Position numbers and translations under genes: made by a program | The notes under the pieces: model-generated | Told to the model about the DNA's origin: nothing | Databases searched by the model: none | Seen by the model: only the letters and a program-made list of their open reading frames with translations | NCBI GenBank assembly: GCA_963709555.1 | Contig: CAVPWR010000006.1 | Span: 62,001 to 126,000, forward strand | Direction of reading: 5' to 3' | DNA length: 64,000 nucleotides | Source: Sulfurisoma sp963709555 | GTDB taxonomy: Bacteria; Pseudomonadota; Gammaproteobacteria; Burkholderiales; Rhodocyclaceae | Part shown: one piece after another, positions 43,159 through 53,445 of the stretch | How the letters are laid out: each line of letters opens with the position of its first letter | Numbering within the stretch: the stretch's first letter is position 1

Positions 43159-44655
43159 CAGCCGTGATGTCCGAAACGCGACGCCATCGCCTTGAGCGCC
43201 GGCTCGATCAGGTCGAGCCAGGGTTCGAAGTAGAAGCCGGCGAGCAGCAGCACCAGAACGGCAATGCCGCCGACGACGTATTCCATCGGCAGGGTGCGCT
43301 CGACCTGGGCGACGTCGGTGCCCTCCGCCGTCGGCGCGAGGAAGGCCTTCTGGAAGGCGTAGAGCAGGAAACCGGCGGCCGCGACGTTGCCCAGCGCCGC
43401 CGCGACCGTGGACAGCGCGCCGAAGCGTTCCATGGCCGCCTCGAGCACCAGGTGGACGGCATCGAAGCCCGGCGTGCCCGGCATGCCGACGATGGAGAGG
43501 CCGCCGACGAGGAAAGCGACGGCAATGAAGGGGATGCGTTCGAACAGGCCGCCGAGCTTCGGCCAGGTCGGTCGAGTGCGTGCGGCGGAAGACGAAGCCG
43601 ACCATGAACAGCATGACCGTCACCGCCAGGCCGAAGTTCACCGACAGCAGCATGGCGCCGGCCAACCCCGCCGGATGCAGGGTGAACAGGCCGATCACGA
43701 TCAGGCTGGTGTGGCTGACCACGGCGAAGGACAGCAATCGCCGCAGGTTGGTCTGGAGGAAGGCGAGGATGGCGGCGTAGAACACGCCGGTCATGGCGAA
43801 GGCGACGATGAAGTTCTGCCACTCCAGCACCGCCTCCGCCGTCAGCGGCAGCAGGAAGCGCAGCATGCCGTAGATGCCGACCTTGACGCCGAGCAGCAGC
43901 GAGGGCGCGATGGCGACCATGCCGCGATGGGCGACGTGCGGCAGCCAGCCATGCAGCGGGAACAGCGGCGTGCGCACCGCCAGGCCGTAGAACAGCAGGA
44001 AGAAGGCGACCGACTGGAACTTGCCCTGCGCCGGCACCTTGAGCAGATCGAAGAGGTCGAAGCTCCAGCGGCCGGTGACGTCGGCATGGCCCCAGGCCAG
44101 CACCAGCATGCCGCCCGCCAGCAGGGCGATGCCGACGCCCTGGAACTGCAGGAAGCGCGTCATCGCCAGCAGGCGGTTCTCCTCGGTCGAGGTGGACCAG
44201 TGGCCGATGAGGTAGCCGGCGACGGCCAGTTCCACCACCGAGAACAGCGCGAACCACAGCAGGTTCACCGTCACCAGCATGGCCATCAGCGCGGCCTCGG
44301 CCAGTAGGATCAGCGCCATCAGCCGGGCGGGCGCGGCCAGGCCGCGCACCAGGCCGTAGAGCGTCATCAGCACCGCGATCAGCGCGGCCAGCAGCACGAA
44401 CAGCGCGGTGACGCCGTCGGCGCCGGCGTGGTAGCCGATGGCATCGATGCGCTCGGCCAGTTGCAACGCGGGCGAGGCGGGATCGATGTGGCGATAGAGC
44501 ACGAAGCCGAGCGCCAGTTCGAGCAGCGCGATGACGCGACCCAGCACAACGACGCCCGTGCGGTCGCCCAGGGCGAAGACCACGGCCGCGCCGAACAGCG
44601 GCAGCAGTTGCAGCGCGGCGAGGATAGGCCAGCCGGTGTAGGCGATCTCGGTCAT
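43158..44655 (-). CDS. NuoM/N-like proton channel subunit 1 (frameshift)
   Basis: About 499-residue NuoL/M/N-family subunit with a divergent central region. Seen: FALFSVVELAVAGYLIGHWS (glutamate), FYGLAVRTPLFPLHGWLPHV (an Arg where most members have Lys), RGMVAIAPSLLLGVKVGIYG and RRLLSFAVVSHTSLIVIGLF. One extra base near 43570 breaks the frame; the true continuation is KLGGLFERIPFIAVAFLVGG. Coupled to neighbours by ATGA and TGATG overlaps. Confidence 0.82.
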
Positions 44656-46199
44656 CACAGGATCACCACGAAAGTCGCCACGATCGCCACGATCAGGTAG
44701 CGCGGCCGCTCGAGCAGCGCCTCGAACACCAGCAGGTAGTCGCCGATGCGCCGCAGCGCGCGGGTCAGCGGGCCGCCGCCCTGCTGCATCACCAGGTTCG
44801 ATTCGAAGCGGTGCAGGCGCTCGGCGCTCCACTCGAGGAAGGTCCCGGCGAGGCCGTGGCCGCGGATCACGTCGTCGCCGCCAGAATGGGCCTCCTCGCC
44901 GGCGCGGCGGCGCTCGGGCATGCCGACGAGGTGCGACAGCACGTTGTCGTCGAAGTCGCGCATGTCGCGACCGACCGATTGCGCCGGGCGGATCAGCGCG
45001 CCCGCCGCCAGGTGCTCGACCCAGAAGCGCTGCAGCGCCGCCGTGTACAGCCACTGCCGGCCGGCCAGCCAGGCGGGAGCCGGCTTGGCCTTCTCGCTGA
45101 CCAGGTGCATGTAGGACGGCGCCAGCAGGAACTGGTAGGCGCGCCAGGCGGCGTGCAGTCCCATGTGCCAGGCGGCGACTTCGAACCAGCCGAGGCCGCA
45201 GGCGAGGAACATCAGGCCGACCTGCGTCGTGGTGGCGAACAGCAGCGAGGACTTGACGTCGGTCTGGGTGAGGCCGGCGAGCCAGCCGTAGAGCGCCGTG
45301 GCGAGGCCGACCACGGCGAGATAGACCATCACGTCCGGCACCTGGACCAGCACCGGCTCGAGGCGCAGGACAAGGTAGACGCCGGCATGGACCATGATCG
45401 CGCCGTAGAAGATGGCCGACGACGGCGTCGGCCCTTCGAGCGCGCGGGCGATCCACGAGGCGAAGGGCAGCTGCGCCGACTTGGCGACGGCGGCGACGAG
45501 GAAGCCGAAGAGGATCAGGCGCGCATTGATCTTGTCGAAGCTTTCGCCCTGCGCCCACGCGGCCAGCCCCGACCACTCGACCGTGCCCAGCCACCAGGCC
45601 GCGAGGCTGATGCCGAGGATGAAACCGGCATCGCCGATGCGGTTGGTGATGAAGGCCCACAGTGCGTTACCCGTGGCCACCGGCCGGTCGTAGGCGTAGC
45701 CGATCAGCAGGTAGGAGCTGACGCCGGCGAGCTCCCAGCCGACGAAGGTGAACACCGCGTTGCCCGACAGCACGATCAGCAGCATGCCGGCGAGGAACAG
45801 GCACATGAAAATGAAGAAGCGCTGGAAGCCGATTTCGCGGTGCAGGTAGTTGCGCGAGAAGCGCAGCGCGACCACGCCGATCAGCGCCACCAGCGTGGCG
45901 AAGGCCAGCGAGAGGCCGTCGAGGATGAAGGAGACGGGAACGGAAAACTCGCCGCTGGCGAACCAGCGGCCGACGACGAAGTGGCCCGGCGCGCCCTCGG
46001 AGAGTGCCAGCGCGTCGAGACCGAGCAGGCCGAGCAGCGCCGCCCAGGCCGCGCCCTCGGCCAGCCGCGCGGCGGGCGGCTCGCTGTCGTCGCCCTGCGC
46101 GGCGACGGTGCGGCCGGCGAGGACGTAGGTCGCGATGCCGCCCGCTGCCAGCAGCGGCAGCAGCGGGATCAGCATGACGAGGATGAAGGTGCAGTTCAT
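44655..46199 (-). CDS. NuoL/DabB-like proton channel subunit
   Basis: 514-residue NuoL-family subunit encoded directly after dabA, and the best candidate for the DabB partner. Seen: LDGLSLAFATLVALIGVVAL, FTFVGWELAGVSSYLLIGYA, AFITNRIGDAGFILGISLAA, LVAAVAKSAQLPFASWIARA and LEGPTPSSAIFYGAIMVHAG. The C-terminus carries an extra amphipathic portion. In DAB complexes DabB supplies the cation path that drives DabA. Overlaps dabA by four bases. Intact. Confidence 0.87.
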   Translation of the reverse strand: MNCTFILVMLIPLLPLLAAGGIATYVLAGRTVAAQGDDSEPPAARLAEGAAWAALLGLLGLDALALSEGAPGHFVVGRWFASGEFSVPVSFILDGLSLAFATLVALIGVVALRFSRNYLHREIGFQRFFIFMCLFLAGMLLIVLSGNAVFTFVGWELAGVSSYLLIGYAYDRPVATGNALWAFITNRIGDAGFILGISLAAWWLGTVEWSGLAAWAQGESFDKINARLILFGFLVAAVAKSAQLPFASWIARALEGPTPSSAIFYGAIMVHAGVYLVLRLEPVLVQVPDVMVYLAVVGLATALYGWLAGLTQTDVKSSLLFATTTQVGLMFLACGLGWFEVAAWHMGLHAAWRAYQFLLAPSYMHLVSEKAKPAPAWLAGRQWLYTAALQRFWVEHLAAGALIRPAQSVGRDMRDFDDNVLSHLVGMPERRRAGEEAHSGGDDVIRGHGLAGTFLEWSAERLHRFESNLVMQQGGGPLTRALRRIGDYLLVFEALLERPRYLIVAIVATFVVIL

Positions 46200-49100
46200 A
46201 CAGCCAAGGGCCTTTCCAGCAGCACCGGCGGCAGCGGCTCGCGGTTGCCCGAGAACCAGTCGACCGACTGCCTGACTGTCTTCACTTCCAACGCGTTGCC
46301 GTCCCACGGCAGCCAGCCGTCGGCCGGATCGAAGAGGTGGATGGCGCCCGAAGCGGGGTCCTTGGCCGCGACGATGACCCAGCCGTTGCCGACCAGTTCC
46401 TGCAGCGGCGGCTGGCGCCGGTAGACGGCGGTGATGATGTCCAGCGTCTGTTCGACCACCACCAGCAGGCGCATCGCCTCGTGGATCTCGATCATCTGCT
46501 TGGGCAGGCCGGTGCGCAGGTCGGAGCCGGCGCCCTGCATGACGCCGAAATAGCCGGCGACGTTGTGCATGATCTTGCTGCCGCAGCCGAACAGTTCGTT
46601 GTTCACCGTCGAGAAGAAATACTCGAGGTTGATGCCGGCGCCGACCGCGCCGTTGATCAGCAGGTGGCGCTCGAGCACCTTGCCCTCGGGGTCCTGCGTC
46701 GGGTCGTAGGAGATGAGGAAGGCGCGGCGGTCGAAGTAGGCGCCGCGCGACATGGCGCGGCGACCGAAGAAGGCGCAGGCGTTGGTGACGTGGCCGAGCT
46801 CCGGCCGCGGCTGCGAGAAGTCGTTGCGGCGGCCCCAGACATGACGCAGCGCCGCGGCCTTGCCGATGGAGAGCGGCGCCGAGTAGAGCCGGCGGCAGCG
46901 CTCCTGCGCATGCACCCGCGCAGCCTCGCCGAGGTCGCGGTCGACCCGGGAAAAAGTCGGCTGTAGCGGCACGGGGAGGTCCTCGCCGTCGTACCAGGTG
47001 ATGATGTCGTCGGCGGTGTTGTGCTCGCCGCCGAGGAAGTGCGTGGCCGCCGGCACATGGATGCCGCGCTCGGCCAGCAGCGCGCGCACCTCGGGCCGGT
47101 TGGCCATGGCACAGAACAGGCGCGCGTTGGGGCCGGAGTGGCGACCGGAACAGGCGCCGCAGTCGTAGGCCGCCATGTGCGGGTTGTTGGTGCTGTTGGA
47201 GCCGTGGCCCATGATGACCACCAGCGGCGCAAAGTTTTTCGTCAGGCCGAGGTTGGTGAGGAAGCCGGCGATGCGCTCCGCCTGCTCGGCGTCGGTGAAG
47301 CCCTGGCGCGGCGCCTCGGGCGTGGCGGGCGCAGTCGGGTCGGCGGCATTGAGGTCCAGCCGCGTCGGCACGACGAGGTCGAAGGCCTTGCGCAGCGCGA
47401 CGTTCATGCGGCCGAGCAGGCCGGGCGCGAGCGAGCGCAGCAGCAGGCCAACCAGCGCCGCCGGCGCAGCCAGCGCGCTGAGCAGCGTGCCGCCGACGAA
47501 GCTGCGGCGCGTAACCTGGTGCAGCCGATCCTGCCAGCGCAAGCGTCGCTGATGGCGGCGGCGATGTTCGGCCGCCGTATCGCCGGCGCCGACTTTTTCG
47601 ACACGGGGCACTTCATGCACATCGTGCGAGGGAATGATGACCGTCGGCACCACCGGGCACAGCGCCGTCGGCTCGCGGTCGTCGAGGCCGTAGTAGTTCT
47701 GGAACACGGCGAAGTGCGCCGCGCCGCCCAGCGTCTCGAGCTGCGGATTGACCTCCTCGAGGTGGCGGCGCATGCCCTCCTCGCGATCGTCCATGCAGAA
47801 CACCAGCTGGGCGGTCGGGCCGTCCTTGTGACCGTTCCAGCGGCCGTGGTTGGCGGCCAGCCCGGCGAAGATCTGCTCGCGGTAGTGGCGCTCGTAGGCG
47901 TTGAGCCAGACGAAGCCGCGGCGGTGTTCGTCGAGCAGGCGCAGGCCGCCGAGCAGCGACTCGGCGCCGGCCTTGCCCAGCGCGCGCAGGTCGGCGGCGT
48001 TCATCCCCAGATGCTGGCACAGCCGGAACAGCGGCCAGGCCGAGCGCGCCAGGCCGTGGCTGGCGGTCTGCTCGGCCGTCGGCGCATTGCGCCAGGCCTC
48101 GATGTGCTCGGCCAGCCATTCCCACAGGCCCGGCTGCTGCGGCAGGGCAGCCTCGTTGGCGGCCGGCAGGTGCGGCTCGATCAGGTCGAGCAGCCATTCG
48201 GGAAGGTCGCCGCCGTGGAAAGCCTGTCGTACCCAGAGCTCGGCCGGATGGCGGCGGAAGTAGCTGCCGAGTTCGGCCAGGTTCAGCTCGACGCCCCAGT
48301 GGCGGCGCGCGATGTCGGCCGCGACCAGGCGCTCTAGCACGAGGCGCACGGCGAGGTAGTCGAGCATCGCCACCGGCACGTCCTGGGTGCCGGCATAACC
48401 CGGGCGGTTGTGGCGCCACAGGAACATGCCGGACCAGCCCGGCAGCTCCAGCGCCAGGCGTTCGAGATAGCCCGGCCAGCGCTCCTCGGACAGGCCGAGG
48501 CGGCCGAGTTCGGCGATCACAGCGTCCGTCGCGTCGGCGGGCAGCGCGGCGACCTGCAGTCGCGCCTCGGGCAGCGCATCGAGCGTCCAGCGCGATGTCT
48601 TCCGCCACGCTCTGCCGCCAGGCGGCGTAGAAGCCCTGCGTGCGTGCCGGATTGCGCCAGGGCGCGAGGCCTTGGTCGAGGTGGGCGGCGATATGGCGCA
48701 GCAGGGCCGGGCGCACGGCTTCGAGCGCGTCCTCGTTGGTGAGCGCCTTGACCAGCCCGCCCGCCGTATCGCTGACGCCGACTTTTGCGACCAGTTCGTC
48801 CCACAGCGCGTCGGCGCGCTCGGCGAAAACCTGCTGCGCGCCAGCGGCGGTGGCGTAGCCCTCCTCCTCGCGCGCCGACAGCTCGAGCAGTTCCTCGGGG
48901 TGATCGAAGGCATGGTCGATGCCGAACACGTCGAGGCAGGCGAGCCATAAATCATTCACCGTCCCCGCCTCGTCGGCGCCCGCACCGAGCAGCCGCGCGC
49001 GGGCAGGCGCCGGCGACGTCGTCCTGCACCCGGGTACAGCGCCCGCATCTCCTCGATCTGCCACTTGAGCCGGGCCAGCGGAATCGGCATCACCGTGTGG

Positions 49101-49477
49101 ACGAGGCCGGTGCGCACCACGTCGCGGCGGCGCACGGGGCCCGCGGCGGTCGTCAACAGCACGGCGTCGAGGTCGAGGCCCCAGCGGCTGCCGAGATGAT
49201 TCAGCGCCGCGTCGATGTCGGCATCGGCTATGCGGCCGCTCTGATGAAAGCCGCGGCAGACGCTCTCCGGCAGCCAGACGGGCGCGCCGCTGAGCCGGCC
49301 GGCGGCGGCAAGCGCTTCCATGAAGGGCAGATGCTGGAAGCCGTGCAGGGTGTTGTGGTGGACGAAGTCCTTGATCGAGGCCTGGCTCGGCAGCACGTGC
49401 TCGAGGTGGTGGATGCAGTCGTGCAGACGGCTGCGGATATCGGCGACGCCGTCGGATGGAGAAGCGTGGTGCGCCAT
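46196..49477 (-). CDS. dabA: DabA (DUF2309) inorganic carbon pump subunit (two frameshifts)
   Basis: About 1090-residue DUF2309/DabA protein, the zinc-binding subunit of DAB dissolved-inorganic-carbon accumulation complexes. Zinc and active-site residues known from the family are visible: Cys and Asp in VFCMDDREEG (about 561/563), His in IMGHGSNSTNN (about 758) and Cys in YDCGACSG (about 773). The N-terminal motif FVHHNTLHGFQHLPF is also typical. The frame changes near 49020 and 48605. Three dispersed-motif copies lie inside (46950, 47575, 48764). Known role: vectorial CO2 hydration to bicarbonate, powered by DabB. Confidence 0.88.
46950..46974 (-). repeat. Dispersed motif copy 10
   Basis: CCGTGCCGCTAC then AGCCGACTTTTTC on the minus strand. 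Inside dabA (PLQPTFSR). Confidence 0.65.
47575..47599 (+). repeat. Dispersed motif copy 11
   Basis: CCGTATCGCCGG then CGCCGACTTTTTC. Inside dabA, antisense; the coding strand reads EKVGAGDTA. Confidence 0.72.
48764..48787 (+). repeat. Dispersed motif copy 12
   Basis: CCGTATCGCTGA then CGCCGACTTTTG. Inside dabA, antisense; the coding strand reads AKVGVSDTA. Confidence 0.7.
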
Positions 49478-49478
49478 C

Positions 49479-50944
49479 TCAGCCTCCGAAGAACCGCGCC
49501 AGCCGCGCCACCGAGGCGCCGACCAGGGTCAGCGCCGGCGCCGGGTGCAGGCCGATGGCGAGGATGCCGAAGGAGAGCACGCCGGCCGCGGCCATCTCGG
49601 AACGCGTCAGGTCGGGCACGCTGCTTCATGGTCTCGCCGACCGGGCCGGTGAACAGCCGGCCGACGGTGCGGAAGGCGTAGGCGGCGCTGATCAGCAGCG
49701 AGAGCGAGAGCAGCACCATCCAGCCGCCCCAGCGGGCGAAGCCGCCGACCAGGACGTGCAACTCGGCGATGAAGCCCGCCGTGCCGGGCAGGCCGACGGC
49801 GGCGACCAACGCCAGCACCATGAAGAAGGCGAAGCGCGGCATGGTGCGCACCAGCGAGGAATAGTCGCCGATGTCGCGCGTCCTCGTTCGCGCGTGCAAC
49901 AGGCCGACCAGCAGGAACAGCGCGCCGGCGACGAGGCCGTGCGCGACCATCTGCATCACCGCGCCGGTGAAACCTGCCGTGTTGAGCGCGGCCAGGCCGA
50001 GCAGCACCACGCCCATGTGCGAGATCGACGAATAGGCCAGCATGACCATGAGGTCGCGGCTGCGCCAGGCGAGGATGCCGCCGTAGAGCAGCGTGACGAA
50101 GGCCAGCGCCACCAGCCAGCCCTGCAGCGCCCAGGCCGCGCCGGGCAGCGTCTCGACTGCGCGCAGCAGGCCATAGCCGCCCATCTTGAGCAGGATGCCG
50201 GAGGAGATCAGCGGCACCGCACTGGGCGCCTCGGCATAGACCAGCGGCGCCCAGCCGTGCATCGGGAACACCGCCATCTTGACGCCGAAGCCGATGAACA
50301 GCCCGGCGAAGATCCACACCTGGGTGGCAATGGGTAGGCCACGCGCCGCCTCGGCGATGGCGCTCATGCTGAAGCTGTGCGTGGGTACGGCATCGTAGAG
50401 CAGCAGCAGCGCGATCAGCATGAACACCGAGCCGCCCATGGTGTAGAGGACGAAGTTGAGCGCCGCCTTTTGCCGCCGCTGACGGTTCTGGCCGCCGAGG
50501 CGGTCGATGAGGAAGAACAGTGGAATCAGCGTCAATTCCCAGAAGACATAGAACAGCGACCAGTCGCGCGCCATGAAGACGCCGAGCATGGCGGTCTCGA
50601 GCAGCAGCAGCAGCGAGAAATAGAGTTTTGCTCCGGTTTTGACGCTGCCGGAGGCGATCACTGCAACCGGCATCAGCAGCGTGGCGAGCAGCACCAGCGG
50701 AAAGGAGAAACCGTCGACGCCGAGCGAGAAGCTGGAGCCCAGTCGCGCATGCCAGGCGTGAGTCTCGTAAAGCTGGATCGCCGGCGACGGTCGGATCGAA
50801 CTGCGCCAGCAGCGACCAGGCGAAGACCATCACCACGCCCGTCGCCGCCAGCGTGGCGCGGCGAATCAGGTCGGCGTTGCGGCCCGGCAGCAGCGCCACG
50901 ATGAGGGCGCCGAACAGCGGCAGCAGCAGCAGGACTCTCAGCAT
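49479..50944 (-). CDS. NuoM-like proton channel subunit 3 (two frameshifts)
   Basis: About 488-residue NuoM-type subunit and first gene of the Dab/Hyf cluster. Seen: LFYVFWELTLIPLFFLIDRL, FAGLFIGFGVKMAVFPMHGW, APSAVPLISSGILLKMGGYG and MVMLAYSSISHMGVVLLGLA. The frame breaks near 50787 (one extra base; AIQLYETHAWHARLGSSFSL follows) and near 49620 (true end VPDLTRSEMAAAGVLSFGIL to LARFFGG). The stop is 2 bases before the dabA ATG. Homology is strong on both sides of each break. Confidence 0.82.
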
Positions 50945-50995
50945 GCCTGGAACTGGATGCGGCGGGTGCGGATCATGCCCGTACGGTGGCCCCGG

Positions 50996-53142
50996 TCAGC
51001 TGAAGCGCTCTTCGGGGATGAACGCGGGCACCGATGTCGGTCGCAACGTATCGGCGGCACCGAGGTTCTCCTCGCGCGAGTAGATTTTTTCCAGGGCCTG
51101 CTCGGCCGTCGAGAAGAAGGCCTTGTCGCCGATCTCGGCACGCAGGCCGGTGGCCTGCATGACATCGAGCACCTGCTTCTTCAGGCCCGAGAACAGCACG
51201 ACCACGCCAATGCCCCGCATGCGCTGGACCAGGTGATGGATCACTTCCTCGCCGGAAGCGTCGAGCTCGTTGATGCCATCGCCGACGATCAGCAGGTAGG
51301 GCGCGTGCGGGTTGTTGGCCACCGCTTCGAGGATGGCATCCTCGAAGTAGGCGACGTTGGCGAAGTAGAGGCTGCCGTCGAAGCGCACCGCCGTCACCAC
51401 GTCGGACGCCGGCAGGTTCTTGACCTTGACGTCGCGCAGCGTGCCGTCGGTGTAGCGGCCGAGGATCGCGACCCGCGGCGACATGCTGCGGTAGAGGTAG
51501 AGCACCAGCGCCAGCCCGGCGCCGACCATGATGCCCTTGTCCAGATGGGGGGCGAAAGCCAGCGTGGCGATGAAGGTGACGACCGAGGCAATGCCGTCGT
51601 GCTTGTTGGCTTGCCAGGCGTGCTTGATCGCCCCGAAATTGATCAGGCCGATGACGGCCATGATGATCACGGCAGCGAGCACCGCCTGCGGCAGGTGATA
51701 GAGCAGCGGCGTCAGGAAGAGCAGCGTGACCAGAACGATGAGTCCGGTGATGACCGACGACATGCCGGTCTTCGCCCCCGAGTTCATGTTCACCGCCGAA
51801 CGCGAGAATGAACCGGACACCGGGAAAGCATGGGTCAGGCTGCCGACAAGGTTGGCCAGGCCCTGGCCGATCAGCTCCTGGTTCGGGTCGATCTTCTGCC
51901 GGGTCTTGGCGGCGATGGCCTTGGCGATGGAGATGGCCTCCATGAAGCCCACCAGCGAGATCACGATGGCGGCCGACAGCAGGCTGAACCCAGCATGTCC
52001 CAGGACATTTTCGGCAACCCGATCGAGGGCAGTCCCTCGGGAATCTTGCCGACGACCTCGCCGCCGCCGATCAGCTTGAAGCCATCGTCCTTGACGCTGC
52101 GAATGCGGTAAACGGCGCTATCAAGCTTTGCCGCCGCCGGCGCCTGTCCTTCGCGGTAGAGCGCCACGGTCTGCCCCTTGTCGTCGCTGACGCGCACGAT
52201 ACGAATCGCGCGCAGCTGCTGACGCAGCTCGGCGGACTCTCGGTCCATCATCTGCACCGCAAGGCGGTTCATGTCCACTATGGCATCCATGGTCACGGCA
52301 TGCGGGTTCAAGTCGCCCTCGACCTTGTGCACCGTCTTGGCCTCGACCGACTTCTTCGCCAGCTCCTGATTGGCGAAATCGAGCCTGCGCCCGGCATCGC
52401 CGACGCGCTCGACCAGCGTCTTGAGCTCGGGCTCGGCGAGGTGCTCTAGCCTGCCGCTGGCGTTGCTCTCGAAGTTCAGCAGCCACGAAGCGACGACAGT
52501 CACCACCACGGCGATCAGCACCCCCGGCAGCTTGGGCGCCTTCTTGCGGATAACGTACATGATGACGATGGCGACTAGGCCCATCGCCAGCGTCGGCATG
52601 TGGGTGTCGCCGACCTGCTTCGCCACGCCGATGATGTCGTTGACGAAATGCTCGGAACGGCCCATGGGCACGCCGATCAGCTTGTTAACCTGAGACAGGC
52701 CGATGATCATCGCCGCTGCGTTGGTGAAACCGACGATCACCGGATGCGACAGGAAGTTCACCACCACGCCGAGCTTGAACACACCCAGGCCCAGTTGCAC
52801 GATGCCGACCAGCAGCGCCAGCATGATGGCCAGGGTGACGAACTGGTCCGAGCCGGGAGCCGCCAGCGGCGCCAGCGAGGAGGCCGTCAGCAGCGAGGCG
52901 ACCGCCACCGGACCGGTGCCGAGCTGGTTGGACGAACCCCACATCGCTGCGACCATCACCGGCAGGAAGGCCGCGTACAGTCCGTAATAGGGCGGCAGGC
53001 CGGCGAGCTGGGCGTAGGCCATCGACTGCGGCACCAGCACCAGGGCCACCGTCAAGCCGGCGAGGAAGTCGGCTTTCAGCGCATCCCCCCGCAGCGGAAA
53101 CCAGGCGAGAAAGGGGAAAAATTTCTTCAGCGAGAGAGTCAT
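50996..53142 (-). CDS. SulP-family anion transporter 1 with coiled-coil insertion (frameshift)
   Basis: About 715-residue SulP carrier. Transmembrane core: VPQSMAYAQLAGLPPYYGLY, GPVAVASLLTASSLAPLAAP, and DPNQELIGQGLANLVGSLTH. A C-terminal STAS domain follows (RFDGSLYFANVAYFEDAILE, LLIVGDGINELDASGEEVIH). A polar, charged insertion of about 130 residues interrupts the core, as in SulP 2 and 3. Two extra bases near 51985 break the frame; SulP3 shows the expected uninterrupted sequence. It lies 51 bases upstream of the Dab/Hyf cluster on the same strand. Substrate could be bicarbonate or sulfate. Confidence 0.82.
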
Positions 53143-53445
53143 GGCGTCAGCTCGTAACAGATGTGATTGCAGCAGCGAAACCCGGACGCGGCGGCAATCG
53201 CCACCGGGGGGCACGACCCGGAGCAATAAATGCGGCAGGTCGCCGGCAAAAACCCGGCATTATCGAACTTTTCCGCCAAAAGCGTAATAGACACACGTAA
53301 TACCGGCATAACGCGCTTGTTCCCTTACTGATGCAAGGGAAACGTAAAATGACGCGTTGAATCGGCCGCATCGCACAAAGTGACCGATTGCTTAGGGAGC
53401 CCATCGGCCCGACAAGGTTCTACCTACTACGGCAAACACGACCCA
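53143..53445. promoter_or_regulatory. Divergent sulP1/sulP2 intergenic region
   Basis: 303 bases without a gene between divergent carriers. They hold a perfect inverted repeat TTCCCTT-8 nt-AAGGGAA (53320-53341) and two direct CGTAATA repeats (near 53283 and 53296), candidate regulator sites. No confident -10/-35 or sigma54 box could be assigned. Confidence 0.4.

Noticed and set aside
43208..44257. Arg/Pro-rich frame within the NuoM-like gene
   Set aside because: A shadow frame; the NuoM homology in the neighbouring frames explains the region with a single-base insertion.
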